DNA from: Anaeromyces robustus
Lineage: Eukaryota > Neocallimastigomycota > Neocallimastigomycetes > Neocallimastigales > Neocallimastigaceae
Length of the DNA: 64,000 nucleotides
Direction: 5' to 3'
Assembly (NCBI GenBank): GCA_002104895.1
Contig: MCFG01000032.1
Location: 222,463-286,462, forward strand
Positions 13,263 to 24,200 of this stretch are shown piece after piece. The stretch's first letter is position 1, and each line of letters starts with the position of its first letter. The notes beneath the pieces are model-generated. The model had not been told where the DNA came from. It was given only the letters and a program-made list of their open reading frames with translations, and ran no database searches. A program made the position numbers and the translations under genes.

Positions 13263-13865
13263 ATAATTATTAGCATTGATCATTTGGTTTTCATTTCTTT
13301 AAATATATATGAAAAGCCTTCATTAATAATATATGGAATTATATATATATTAATATATTAATAATATATAATTTTATTAATAAAAGTCTAAATAATAATT
13401 GATAATAAATATATATATAATATTAATTATTAATAAAAGTAAACAAACAAACAAACTAACAAACTAAAAAATAAGAGAAATTATTATTATAATTATCAAT
13501 AGAAAACTATAAAAGAAACAAATTTTCACTAAAAATTTTTTTTACTTCACAATTTGTTTTATTTAAAACTTTTTTAATAAGGTAAATAAAAAGAATTTAT
13601 TTATTAAGTGAATTGTAGTGAAGTTAAAAAAAATAAATAATAGAAAATAAAATATAATATATATATAAATATATAAATAAACAAAATAATAATTGAATAA
13701 ATAATAAAAAAATATAATATAATAAATACATAGATAAACAAATTAATAATTAAATCAATTATAGGGATAATAAATAACTAATATAATATAAATATTTATT
13801 TATTATTTATATATAATATAGACTTATTTTAACCTTTTTTAATCAAAAGAAAAACATAAATCAAA

Positions 13866-14187
13866 ATGGTAGAACAATGGAGACCAAATGTTGCCTACGG
13901 TCCAGCCGGTACTAAGGTTGAATACGAAGGTACTGTTTACGAAGTTATCCAACCACACACTTCTCAAATGGGTTGGGAACCAACTCAAACCCCAGCTCTC
14001 TGGAGAGTTAGCCGTAACTCTTCTTCTTCCTCTGGTGGTCATCACTCATCATCTTCAAACAACCAATCTTCCTCAAACAACCAATCTTCATCTAACAACC
14101 AATCCTCATCTAACAACAACCAACAACAACAACAACAACAAACTCCAGTTATTAACCCATTCCAAGGTCAACAAAACATTGTCGACC

Positions 14188-14219
<32 letters not shown>

Positions 14220-14657
14220 CCAATTCCATACCAATGGAGAGCTTACACTGGTTCTGTTCCAAATGATGCTGTTACTATCTCTAACTCTCTTGGTAAGACC
14301 TTCGGTGTTGCCCGTGGTGGAATTGAAGGTGGTATTCACCCAGGTTACTTTGATGCTCGTAACCACAAGTGTTTCACTTCTTACGGTGGTAAGGAAGTTA
14401 TCTGTGAAAAGTTTGAAGTTTTAACTTGTGATCCAAACAGATACTACTGGGTTCAATGCAAAGATCCAAAGAACATCAACGGTAACCCAGTTATTGGTGG
14501 TAATGAAAAGGATGGTACACCACTTTACGTTGCTAAGATCAACCGTAATGGTGTTCCATACTTCGGTAAGACTTCTGCTAGTGCTAGCTGTGCTTACTTC
14601 GGTCTTGACCAAAAGGAACAAAAGGTTAACGAATTCGAAGTCTTATGCTACAAATAA
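13866..14657 (+). CDS. CBM5/12-like module plus two DM9 repeats
   Basis: 263 aa, one exon. Residues 4-48 form a type-3 chitin-binding module: W5, PNVAY, GTKVEYEGTVYEV, then W37 and LW46, the aromatic pattern of CBM5/12. Residues about 49-121 are a linker of Ser, Asn and Gln, including (SSSNNQ)n and two poly-Gln runs. Residues about 122-263 are two DM9 (DUF3421) repeats: W-x-x-Y-TGSVPNDAV, GVARGGIEGGIHPGYF and YGGKEV, then GTPLYVAKINRNGVPYFGKT. DM9 domains are known as mannose-binding lectin folds in animals, so the protein probably binds two kinds of glycan. There is no signal peptide, so it is either cytosolic or leaves by a non-classical route. Codons ending in C or G (AAG, TAC, AAC, GGT, CAA) dominate, unlike every other gene here, which is typical of very highly expressed genes in AT-rich genomes. 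An AAAATGG context supports the start. Confidence 0.88.
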
Positions 14658-14688
14658 ATTAATTGAACCTTTTTTTTTTTGAATTGAT

Positions 14689-14708
14689 AAAGGGACAAAT
14701 TGCCCTTT
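14689..14708 (+). other. Possible 3' UTR stem of the CBM-DM9 gene
   Basis: AAAGGG and CCCTTT face each other about 30 bases past the stop codon and are followed by A/T runs. It could be an mRNA 3' hairpin. The stem is only six base pairs. Confidence 0.3.
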
Positions 14709-15293
14709 AAAAAAATTATAATTATAAAATATCCAAATAATTGGACTTGTAATTGTAATTTTTTTTAAAAAATTTAAAAAATAATAATTTATTTTTAATA
14801 TGAAAAAAAAAAAATAAAACATTTGCAATTCAATTTTTTATATCTAAAATAAACCAATAGAAATATAAAAGTTTTTTTTAGAGAAATTATATGTTGGCAA
14901 AAAAATTGTAAAAGAAAAAAAAATAAGGATTTTAACCTTTTTTTTTTCTATTTTAAAAATTAATTTATCCTTCAATTTTTGTACAGAAATTAATAAAATC
15001 ATATAAATATAAAAATAATTTGCATTTATATAAATAAAATAAAATTAAAAAAAAAAAAAAAAAGTTTTTTCTCTATATGTAATTAAATGTTTTAGTCTAT
15101 AAAAAAAATTTTTTTTATTTGCTTTTTTATTTAAATTGATATGTTTAATTATTTTTATGAATATTAAAAATAATTTATTTTACAGTGTTTTATAGTTTTA
15201 TCTTAAATCGATTAAAGCAAAAACTTATAAAATGAATAATTTTAAAAAAATTCAAAAATTATTGAAACCTTTCCTGAATATAAGAAAGGTTTC
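14709..15293. other. Non-coding stretch with A/T runs, no gene seen
   Basis: This covers the likely 3' UTR remainder of the CBM-DM9 gene and A/T tracts up to the LINE remnant. Nothing else is recognised. Confidence 0.5.
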
Positions 15294-15530
15294 AGGTGGA
15301 TACTTAGGGTAAGATGTGGATATAAAATTGATGCTAGAGTTACTAAAGCTGCTAAAATGATTAATAATTCTTGTCCTAATTGTTGTTCATGTAGATGACG
15401 TACGAATTGTGTGCCATAAAAAAAAAAAAAAAAAAAAAAAGTTGTTTATGCTGTTTCCATTGTGACAGTTATCAAAGAATTGACCATTGGCTTATTAATT
15501 GCCTCCTATTTAAAAAATTTTCGTATTAAT
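15294..15530 (+). pseudogene. Decayed LINE-type RT zinc domain
   Basis: One frame reads RWILRVRCGYKIDARVTK then MINNSCPNC and stops. After an A-tract at about 15418-15440 another frame reads CDSYQRIDHWLINC. Together these match the order of the C-terminal zinc-binding (zf-RVT) segment of non-LTR retrotransposon reverse transcriptases: Leu/Arg-rich helix, CPxC, then HWLIxC. Stops and the A-tract make it non-functional. I saw no other RT motif nearby, so it is a fragment only. Confidence 0.55.
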
Positions 15531-15587
15531 CATTTTTCTGATTCAATAAAGATAAATAATAATTTAAAAAAATAATTTTTTTTAAAT

Positions 15588-15702
15588 TATTAGTTGGTAG
15601 ATGAGAGTGAAATCCGAACAGTACCCTACACTGAAATTATAATTATTTCAGAAATTTATTATATTTTTCTTTATATTAAATTTATGCTATAGATTTTTAG
15701 AT

Positions 15703-15740
<38 letters not shown>

Positions 15741-16185
15741 TTTAATCTATTTTTTATTAATAATAATTTATAATAAATAAAAAACATGAAAGTGTTATTC
15801 TTCTTTTAGTCTAAAAAATAAAAAAAAAATTAGTTGGTAGATGTAATGTGGCTTGTAACATTAATCCATTTAAATTCTTGACATTTAATGTAAAGTTTTG
15901 ATTTGGTTTAATACGGCACTTGGTCAGAATGTACAGAATGTACAGCAATCTAATAATATATAGGATCTTCAAAATATAATTTATATGAAAATAATTGAAT
16001 ATAATAAAATAAAAATATAATTTATATTCAACTGTATTAATAATAATAATAATAATAATAAAATTGTTCAAGGTTTTGAGGTATATGGTCATATAAGATA
16101 ATTAGTAGATATAATGTGGCTTATACTTCTAATCCGCTTAAATCTTTGACATTAAAATACGGGTTAGGAATTAATGAATATTTAA
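15588..16185 (+). repeat. Three diverged copies of a LINE-tail-like segment
   Basis: TTAGTTGGTAGATG begins a segment at 15588 and again at about 15830. A third, more diverged copy (ATTAGTAGATATAATGTGGC) begins near 16100. Copies two and three share TAATGTGGCTT..., AATCC(A/G)xTTAAAT and CTTTGACATT or CTTGACATT. The second reads LVGRCNVACNINPFKF in frame before a stop. The first copy follows the zinc-domain remnant directly, so the segment is probably the next part of the same element. Confidence 0.5.
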
Positions 16186-17645
16186 AGAAATAGCGTATCA
16201 TGAATGATACAACTTTTTCAAATAGTATCAATTTTTATTTATTTAGGGAAACTACAAGTTGTTAAATATAAAATAATATATTCTAGTATAAAGATTTATA
16301 AAAATATACTTAAACACGTTATTATTTTATAAACAATAACTAAAATGAATTTATGTTTTAAAGTCGTAATGTTTATTTATTTTATTTAATTATTAGTCTT
16401 TCTACACTAATAATAATTATCTTTTACAATGTTTGTATTCTTATAATAAGTTTAATATTAAGTTCTAATTATTATTATTATTACTATTATTATTAAGGTA
16501 ATTCTCTAAGATAAATATTATTTTCTTAATATATTCCTAATATTTAGCTTAATTACCTTAGTAATATATTTAAAATTTTATATAATTATTCACTATTTGA
16601 TAACTATTTAAATATTTATTTCTCTATATTTTCTTAATTATTTTTTTTTTTTTTTCTCTCTCTAATTTATTTTTATTTATTAAAATTTATTATTTTATAG
16701 TCTTATTCTATATTAATTTCCTTTAATACTATTGGTAGATTGATTATAATAATTAATTATATGTGTATAATACAGTTTTACATTATTAATATTGTAAATT
16801 TATATTTATTTACATAGGTATATAATTATCATAATCTACTTTAAAGCTATATTTCTATGAGGTTCGTATCATGAATGATACAAGATAAACTTATATCTAA
16901 TTATTTTATTTAAAGACAAGACAGCAGGGAAATATTAACAAAACAATATATTCTAATATAACACAATTTATAATAATTATTTCATGTTTAATATAATAGT
17001 TTATTTATTTATTATTATTTATTATTACATTTTATTATAATTATAATTGAATTTATCTAACTAATATTAATATCTAAACTAAACTTTATTATATAAACAC
17101 TATTCCTTATTAATCTATATATTAACCTAGGAAATTCTCAAATAAAATATTAAATTATTAAACTAAATATTAATTAAACCATTATAAAAATCTCTAAACT
17201 ATATTATAAAAAACTCACTTGGGATTAACTTTCTCTCCATAGAAAGATCAAATATTAAAAATATAATAATAATAATTTCTTTTATATGTATTATTTAGTT
17301 ATTTAGCCAATCAGAATTATTTATTTTTTCTTCTTAATACATGTTCAATCTGTCAAGACATCAAGTGCAATTGAAATTAGAATTTATAATTTCAATTATT
17401 TTGATATATAATATTATTATTTATTATAATAATTATTAATAATTTTTTATAATAATTATATATAATAATTATTATTATAATATTTTATTTTAAATATTAT
17501 AATTTAAGATTATTTAAATAATCTAATAATATATTTTAATATATATATTATTTATATATATTCAATTATATTGAATAATATATTAATTTTATTACTATTT
17601 AATATATTAATAACTTATTATATTACAAATTATTAATTATATTAT

Positions 17646-17659
17646 ACGTTAACGTATCA
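17646..17659. repeat. 14-bp perfect palindrome
   Basis: ATACGTTAACGTAT within the repeat cluster. It is G/C-richer than its surroundings. No function is known. Confidence 0.5.
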
Positions 17660-17942
17660 CTTTAAATTAATGTATTAAATTAATGTATTAATATTTTATA
17701 TTATATTTTATATTATTATTATCAAACTTACAAAGTATAAAAGAACATAACATAAAGTTATATTTAATGTTCTTTGTAAGGTTATTAACACCTGAATTAT
17801 ATAGTTATATTAATATTATCAATATCTTATTTTTAAATAAAATTTACTATTAAAAAGTTAATCTTAAAGTGTTATTATTATTATTAAATAAATATTGTGT
17901 TATTTGCATTACAATTAATTTAGTTATTATTTAAATATTATT

Positions 17943-17999
17943 TAATTATAAAAACTATTTAATTATAAAAACTATTTAATTATAAAAACTATATAATTA
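17943..17999. repeat. Short 17-bp tandem repeat
   Basis: Three near-exact copies of AATTATAAAAACTATTT, followed by a partial copy, inside the repeat cluster. Confidence 0.8.
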
Positions 18000-19780
18000 G
18001 TCATTCGACCTAGTAGACTTATTTAAATTAGAAAATAATCCAGTTGGAAACTTAACAATCACCTGGTAGTAATAATATAAATCTCTATTTATATTGAGTC
18101 TGTATCAAAAAATAATACAAAATGGTAATATCTTAATTCTTTATAGGGAAGAAAGTGATATTACCTATGTATTTTCAGAATAACTGTCTAAGTTATTTTC
18201 CAGTAGATTGTAAATTTAAACACTAAAATTGTTTTATAAAACACAGTTTTATTATTAAGTTTAAAATATAAAATTTATTTATTAAAATTTTATTAAATTT
18301 ATTATTATTTATTAAATAGTAGTTTTATTCTTAACTAAACTATTTTATGTTGATTATATATTTTAATTTAGTAATTTATTCTAATAATTATTAATTCATT
18401 ATATTTATGACTAAGCTATTATTAAAAATAGTAGTAAAGAATTAATTTACATAAAAATATTTACATGTATATTTTTCTTTAAAATTAAACTATTTACAAT
18501 AATAAATAAAATAATACAAGTATTTATAAAAATATAAATAAAATAATTAAAAATTATTGAATAAAATAAGTAAAAATGTATAAAAATAATAATAAAATAA
18601 ATAATAAAAATAAATAATAAAAATAAATAATATTATTAATAAAATTATAAAGATAAACTGTTTATTTATTTATAAAGTAAATAAAATTAGTTGTTATTTC
18701 TAATTTAGAAATGTTTAAGTGTAAAGAATATTTAAAAAGTATTTAGAAGGTATTTTAAAAGTGTTTTTAGAAACTATTTTCGAGTCATATTATTTAATTA
18801 AAATATTTTAGAATCGTTTATTATTTTTATAATATTAATTATAAATTGTTTATAATTTATATAAATTTAATATTCAATAATATTTTTAAGAATTGATTTA
18901 GTTTAAGATAATAATGATAAAGATATTGTTTTAAAATATAATTTAATAATCTTATTATTTTTTTATTAATGTTATTAATTATTTTAAATGATAATTCAAT
19001 ATAATATTAAAATTTATTAATTATTTGAAGTTTAGAAAATAATTATAATTAAAGTAAATTAATAATAAATTATAGAGAATAATAATAAATAAAACTAATT
19101 AGAATTTTTAAAAGTTAATATTATAATTAAAAGTACTATAAAAATTTCATTATTTATCAAAATGATACGTATTTTTTATAAAGTATCAATTTTGTGTGAG
19201 TTAGCAAGATTATTTATTAATAAAATAATATATTCTATTAAGAAGATAAATAGAATTTACACTCGAGTATTAAATATTAAATGTATAAAGATTATTTATT
19301 TTATAGTCGTATTTTATTTATTTATTTATTTATTATAAAAGTCGTATTATTATTTAAATATCGTATATAAAATTATTAATATTAATTAGATATAATCCTT
19401 TAATATATCTAACTATTATAAAAAAATTTATAACCAATTTCCTAAATATTATTAAATCCTATAAGTTTTATTTTAGTTTTCCTAACTAATTCCTATAAAA
19501 CTAATTATTAATAATAAAAGAACCCCCTTTCTACTTAATTTTATATATTTCTTATATAATTGTTTTTACTTATTATTATTTTAATCTTATTGGTTATAAA
19601 TAATTAAATTTTTGTTTAATTTACATATTACATTTAATGTAATTTATTACACTATTATTATTTATTATTTATTATTCCTAATAATTAACTATTTATAAAA
19701 ATATTTGTGTTATTTTTTTTTATTTTAAATCCATAAAATTTCTCTTTTTATTTGAATCCTGTACCAAAAAAATGTAAGAT

Positions 19781-19852
19781 AGCAGCGTAGCGCAGTGGAA
19801 GCGTGGTGGGCTCATAACCCACAGGTCGTATGATCGAAACATACCGCTGCTA
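19781..19852 (+). tRNA. Initiator tRNA-Met (CAT)
   Basis: A full cloverleaf. Acceptor AGCAGCG pairs with CGCTGCT (19781-19787 with 19845-19851). The D stem is GCGC/GCGT. The anticodon stem GTGGG/CCCAC holds loop CTCATAA, giving CAT. The T stem is GTATG/CATAC with loop ATCGAAA, and the discriminator is A. The AxCGAAA T-loop, the G-C-rich anticodon stem and the A1-T72 pair mark it as the eukaryotic initiator rather than the elongator. There is no intron. Internal A box TAGCGCAGTGG is present. T-runs begin about 13 bases downstream and would end Pol III transcription. Confidence 0.96.
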
Positions 19853-19861
19853 TTAATATTT

Positions 19862-19886
19862 TAATTTTTTTTTAATTTTTTTTTTT
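19862..19886 (+). terminator. Pol III T-run terminator of the tRNA gene
   Basis: Two long T-tracts directly follow the tRNA gene, the standard Pol III stop signal. Confidence 0.75.
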
Positions 19887-20207
19887 ATATTCTTAAAAAA
19901 GAGGATATAAGAAAAATGAATATTTGTATTATTTTGTTTCGTATTTTATTAGACTAGAGAATATTTTTTTTTTTTTTTTTTTAAAAAAAAAATACTATCA
20001 GCCATTTGTAGTTATAAATGATCGTTATTGTTTTTGTTAATGCACTTATTGATATAGAATTGATATTCGATAAAAATAAATATTGTAATCTTAAATTTGA
20101 TTATCATTAATTCTTCATCTTAGTTTAAAATATAAAATAAATTAAACGTTTGTGCTGTGGTAATAAGTGTAAATAAAAGTAAAAGGGTTTCAAGATAAAT
20201 TAAGAAA

Positions 20208-20254
<47 letters not shown>

Positions 20255-21290
20255 AAATATCAATTGAATAATAAAGTTTAAGAGTATAAAATAAAAAAAA
20301 AAAAAATTTAAAAAATTTATAATATTCATATTTTTATTTAATGATTTATATAATTATTTATATAAATATAGATACTATATTTATACATTTAATTTCTTGT
20401 ATTTTTATTTCTATAATAATTATTTATCTTTATTAATTATAAAATTAAATTAATATATCATTTTGAAATACAAAATGATTTTTTTTTCTATATTATTAAA
20501 CTAAAACTTAATTAAAAAAAAAAATATTAAACAAAAGTAATGAATGAATTATAATTATTATTATTAATACTTTATGATATTCTATATATTTATATTCATA
20601 AATATGAAATATTTAATTTAATTTTATCATTATTTTTATTATAAAGTAATGAAAATCATCTAAACAGAAGTAATGAATGAATTATAACTATTATTATTGT
20701 TATTAATGCTTTATGATATTCGATATTCTATATATTTATATTCATAAATATGAAATATTTAATTTAATTTTACCATTATTATTATTAAAATAATGAGAAT
20801 TATAAAAAAAAAATAAAAAATAAAAAAAATAAATAAATAATTTATAATTAATTATAATTATATGAATAGATTTAAAGAAACATTATTCTTTTAAATAAAG
20901 AAAAATTTTACGATTAGAAATATTATATTATGTATATTCCCCATAATAGAACATATTTAGGGAAAAAAAATATAGTTATGACTATATTGATTATATGTTT
21001 ATATTAATAATAGTAACAACAATAATAACAATTATGATAACAATAATGATAATATAAATTTGATAAATTTTAATTATTATAATTAAATATTTTTTTAATA
21101 AAGAAAAGAAAAAAAAAATTGATATTATATGATATTATACTTAATAACTAAAAAAAAAAAAATTTTTTTTTCATAATTATTAAATATTTGGTATAGTTAT
21201 ATTTTTATATTTTAATTTTTCTTCATTATATTATATATATATATTTAAAAAAAAAAAAAACTTGACTTAATAAGAATTCATTATATTGTG
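19887..21290. other. Intergenic with a tandem duplication
   Basis: No gene is seen. It holds a T-run near 19965, a long A-run near 20210-20248 and the duplication at 20529-20806. It lies between the tRNA gene and the 3' end of the RSF1-like gene. Confidence 0.55.
20529..20806. repeat. Two-copy tandem duplication, about 133 bp each
   Basis: GTAATGAATGAATTATAA starts copies at 20537 and 20670. Both continue through TTTATGATATTC, TCTATATATTTATATTCATA and TATGAAATATTTAATTTAAT. Copy two has a small insertion and a few substitutions. Confidence 0.85.
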
Positions 21291-24200
21291 TTATTTATAC
21301 TGCATTTCAAACATATCATCACTTTGATTCCCTTCTTCTTCTTCTTCTTCTTCTTCTTTTTCTTCTTCATTAATATTATCATCCATATTAACGTTATTAT
21401 TATTATCATTTATTCTAACTATATTAATAGTAATATCTCTTTTATTATTTTTTTTTTCAAAACTTTTATCATTATTATTATTATCATCATCATCATCATC
21501 ATCATCATCGTTATTATTATAGTTATCATAATTTTTGGATATATCATGGTTAGGGCGACGTAGATAATTATTACGACCATTATCACCTTTTAAATTACTA
21601 CCGTTATTATTATTACCTTCATTATTATAGCCATTATTATTATTACCATTATTATTACTACCATCATTATTATTTCCTTGATTATTATGGCCATTATTAT
21701 TGTCACCATTATTATTATCACCATAATTATTATCACCAATATTATTATTTCCATCATTGTTATTACCGTAGTTATTATCGCCATTGTTATTGTTACCATT
21801 ATTATGATTACCATTATTATCATCACCAGTATTATTATCTCCATTATTATTTTTACCTTCATTATTATCACCATTGTTACCATTTCCATTATTATTATTA
21901 CCTTCGTTATTGTTACCATCATTATTATCACCTATATTATTATCACCTATATTATTATTACCGCGATTATTGTTTCCACGATTATTGTTTCCACGATTAT
22001 TATTTCCTGTATTATTACTTCCTCTATTATTATAGCCATCATTGTTATTTCCGGTATTATTATCACCAATATTATTGTTACCATCATTATTATTACCCTT
22101 GTTATTATTACCTTTATTATTGTTGCCTATGTTATTAGCACCTATATTATTAGTACCTATATTTCCATTATCATCTTTCATATCTTTAATAATTACATTT
22201 TCATTTTGATTTTGTATTTGTAATTTTTCTTTGATAGTATTATTCTCATTTATAGATTGATTATCGTTATTACTATTATAATCATCATAACCTTTATTGA
22301 CATCACTATTGCTATTATTATCATCATTTTTGGTATCATTATTGTTATTATCATCATCATTATTGGTATCATTATTGGTATCATCATCATCATTATTGGT
22401 ATCATTATTGTTATCATCATCATTATTGATATCATTATTGTCATTACTCAATGATTCATTTTGAATATCTTTATCATTATTATCATTATCATTTCCATCA
22501 CTACTTAATAATTCATTTTGAATATCTTTATCATTATTTTTGGATAATTCATTTTGATCATGATCATTCGTTACCTTATTCCTCTTTCTTGATATTGGTT
22601 CTTTACTATAATAATAATTTTCTTCATTATTTTTAGATAATTTACCTTTATCATTTATTCTTTTACTTTTTCTTTTTAATAATACTTTTTTATTTCTTAA
22701 AATAATACTATCATTATCACTAATATTTTCTTCTTCATCATTCTCCTTATCCTTATTCTTATTCTTATTATCTTTATCACTATCATCATCATTATTATCA
22801 TTATTTATGTCAGAGGAATCTTCATTTTTATCAGTATCACTGTCATCACTGTTTTCCTCATTGTTATTTGTTTCTTCTTTATATAAATATTTTTTCCTTT
22901 TTCTAGTTCTTTTTTTATATTCTTTTTCCTTTTCTGATTTATCCTTATATGTTTTTGCTTTATTTTGTTTTTCTTTAATTGACTTTTCCTTCATTGGTTC
23001 TTCATCAATTGTTTTCTTATTATCATTTTTTAAATTAATTTTTATAATAGCACGATTAGGATCATATATATTTTTGGATATATTATTTTTATCATTATTA
23101 TTTTCATTTTTTGAAAAGTAAATATTGTTTTTAATTTCTTCATTACTTTCTTCTAAATGATTACTATCATCATCTTCAACATTTAAAATTTCAATTTCTT
23201 TTGATGCTGAATATGATTTATTACTATTACGTGTTGTTCTTCTTTTATTTGGTGAATAATTTAAAAAATTATCTGAACTTTCATTTTCATCATCAATAAC
23301 TTCATAATAATAATAATTACTATGTGAATTTTTTCTTTTTTTCTTATTATGATTACTACTTGATTCATTCATCTCTCGTTTTTTATTGTATATTTCATTA
23401 TTGGTTCTTTTCTAATTTTTTTTTTTTTTTAAAATATTAATATAAATTGAAAAATATAAACATATAAAGTTTATAATAATTAATAATTATAAATAACAGT
23501 AGTAATTCTTATTATATATATAAATAAAAAATAAAAATAAAAATAAAAATAAAAATAAAAAAGACTATTTTTTTAATTATTGATATATGAAATTTTAAGT
23601 AATGTAATAATATATTTACTTTTTTTAATTCTTCAATTGTCAAAGAAGGAAGTAGGTTATCTAAACTATCATATAATTTTTTTTCATCTTCATTTTCCGT
23701 ATCTAAATTTCTCATAAATCTTAATAGTTCTTCTTTTTTATTAATGTGCTATTAATTATTATAATGTTATGAAAATAATATATATTGTATAATTATTTAG
23801 AATTTTACATTTATTATTTTTAATAAATTATATATATATATTGTGACAAGATAAAAATTAAAATATTAAATTATAATTTACAATTCAAATAAAAATAAAA
23901 AAAAGAAAAAAAAATAAGATTTAATATATGAATTTCAATAAAACTTACAGTTCTCCATTTTCCATTCAATATCCTATAAAGACGTGAACTATTCGTACTA
24001 TAATAAACATTTCCCTATATTATTAATTTTATGAATGGACAAAAAAATTTAATTATAACAATAATAATTATAATATTAACCGTAACAACAACAACATTAT
24101 TATTATTATTATCATTATTATTATTATTATCATTATTATTATTATTATTATTATTAGTTATTAGTTATTAGTTATTAGTTATTAGTTATTAGTTATTAGT

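Larger units (their letters stand above)
9040..13865. other. 4.8-kb region, no gene seen
   Basis: No exon with family similarity on either strand. It holds poly-A/T tracts, TTTTA and AAT runs just 3' of the methyltransferase gene, the hairpin at 10158-10200, a TCA/TTA microsatellite at about 11530-11690 and an AAAT tract at about 13195-13260. The last few hundred bases should hold the promoter of the CBM-DM9 gene. A short G/C-richer patch around 11910-11980 does not read as any RNA gene I know. Confidence 0.5.
16194..19780. repeat. Cluster of diverged AT-rich repeats ending at a tRNA gene
   Basis: A short landmark recurs: CGTATCATGAATGATACAA at 16194-16212 and 16865-16883, a decayed form (TGTATCAAAAAATAATACAA) at 18101-18120, another near 19162-19188, and a fifth (TGTACCAAAAAAATGTAAGAT) at about 19760-19780. 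In the better copies it is an inverted repeat, GTATCAT facing ATGATAC. Shared flanks include GGGAAA, AATATATTCTA and AAAGTCGTA. No coding frame is visible in the cluster. It looks like a nest of old mobile-element ends (LTR-like or non-coding), but the class is not established. Confidence 0.5.

Noticed and set aside
13839-14621. Other frames open across the CBM-DM9 gene
   Set aside because: They result from CAA-type repeats and low AT content. The 13866-14657 frame alone shows domains and codon bias.
21590-22454. Open frames on both strands over the pentapeptide-coding region, rich in Ile, Met and Val
   Set aside because: They are shadows of the ATT/AAT-rich repeat; only the Gly/Asn frame joins to exons with a domain.
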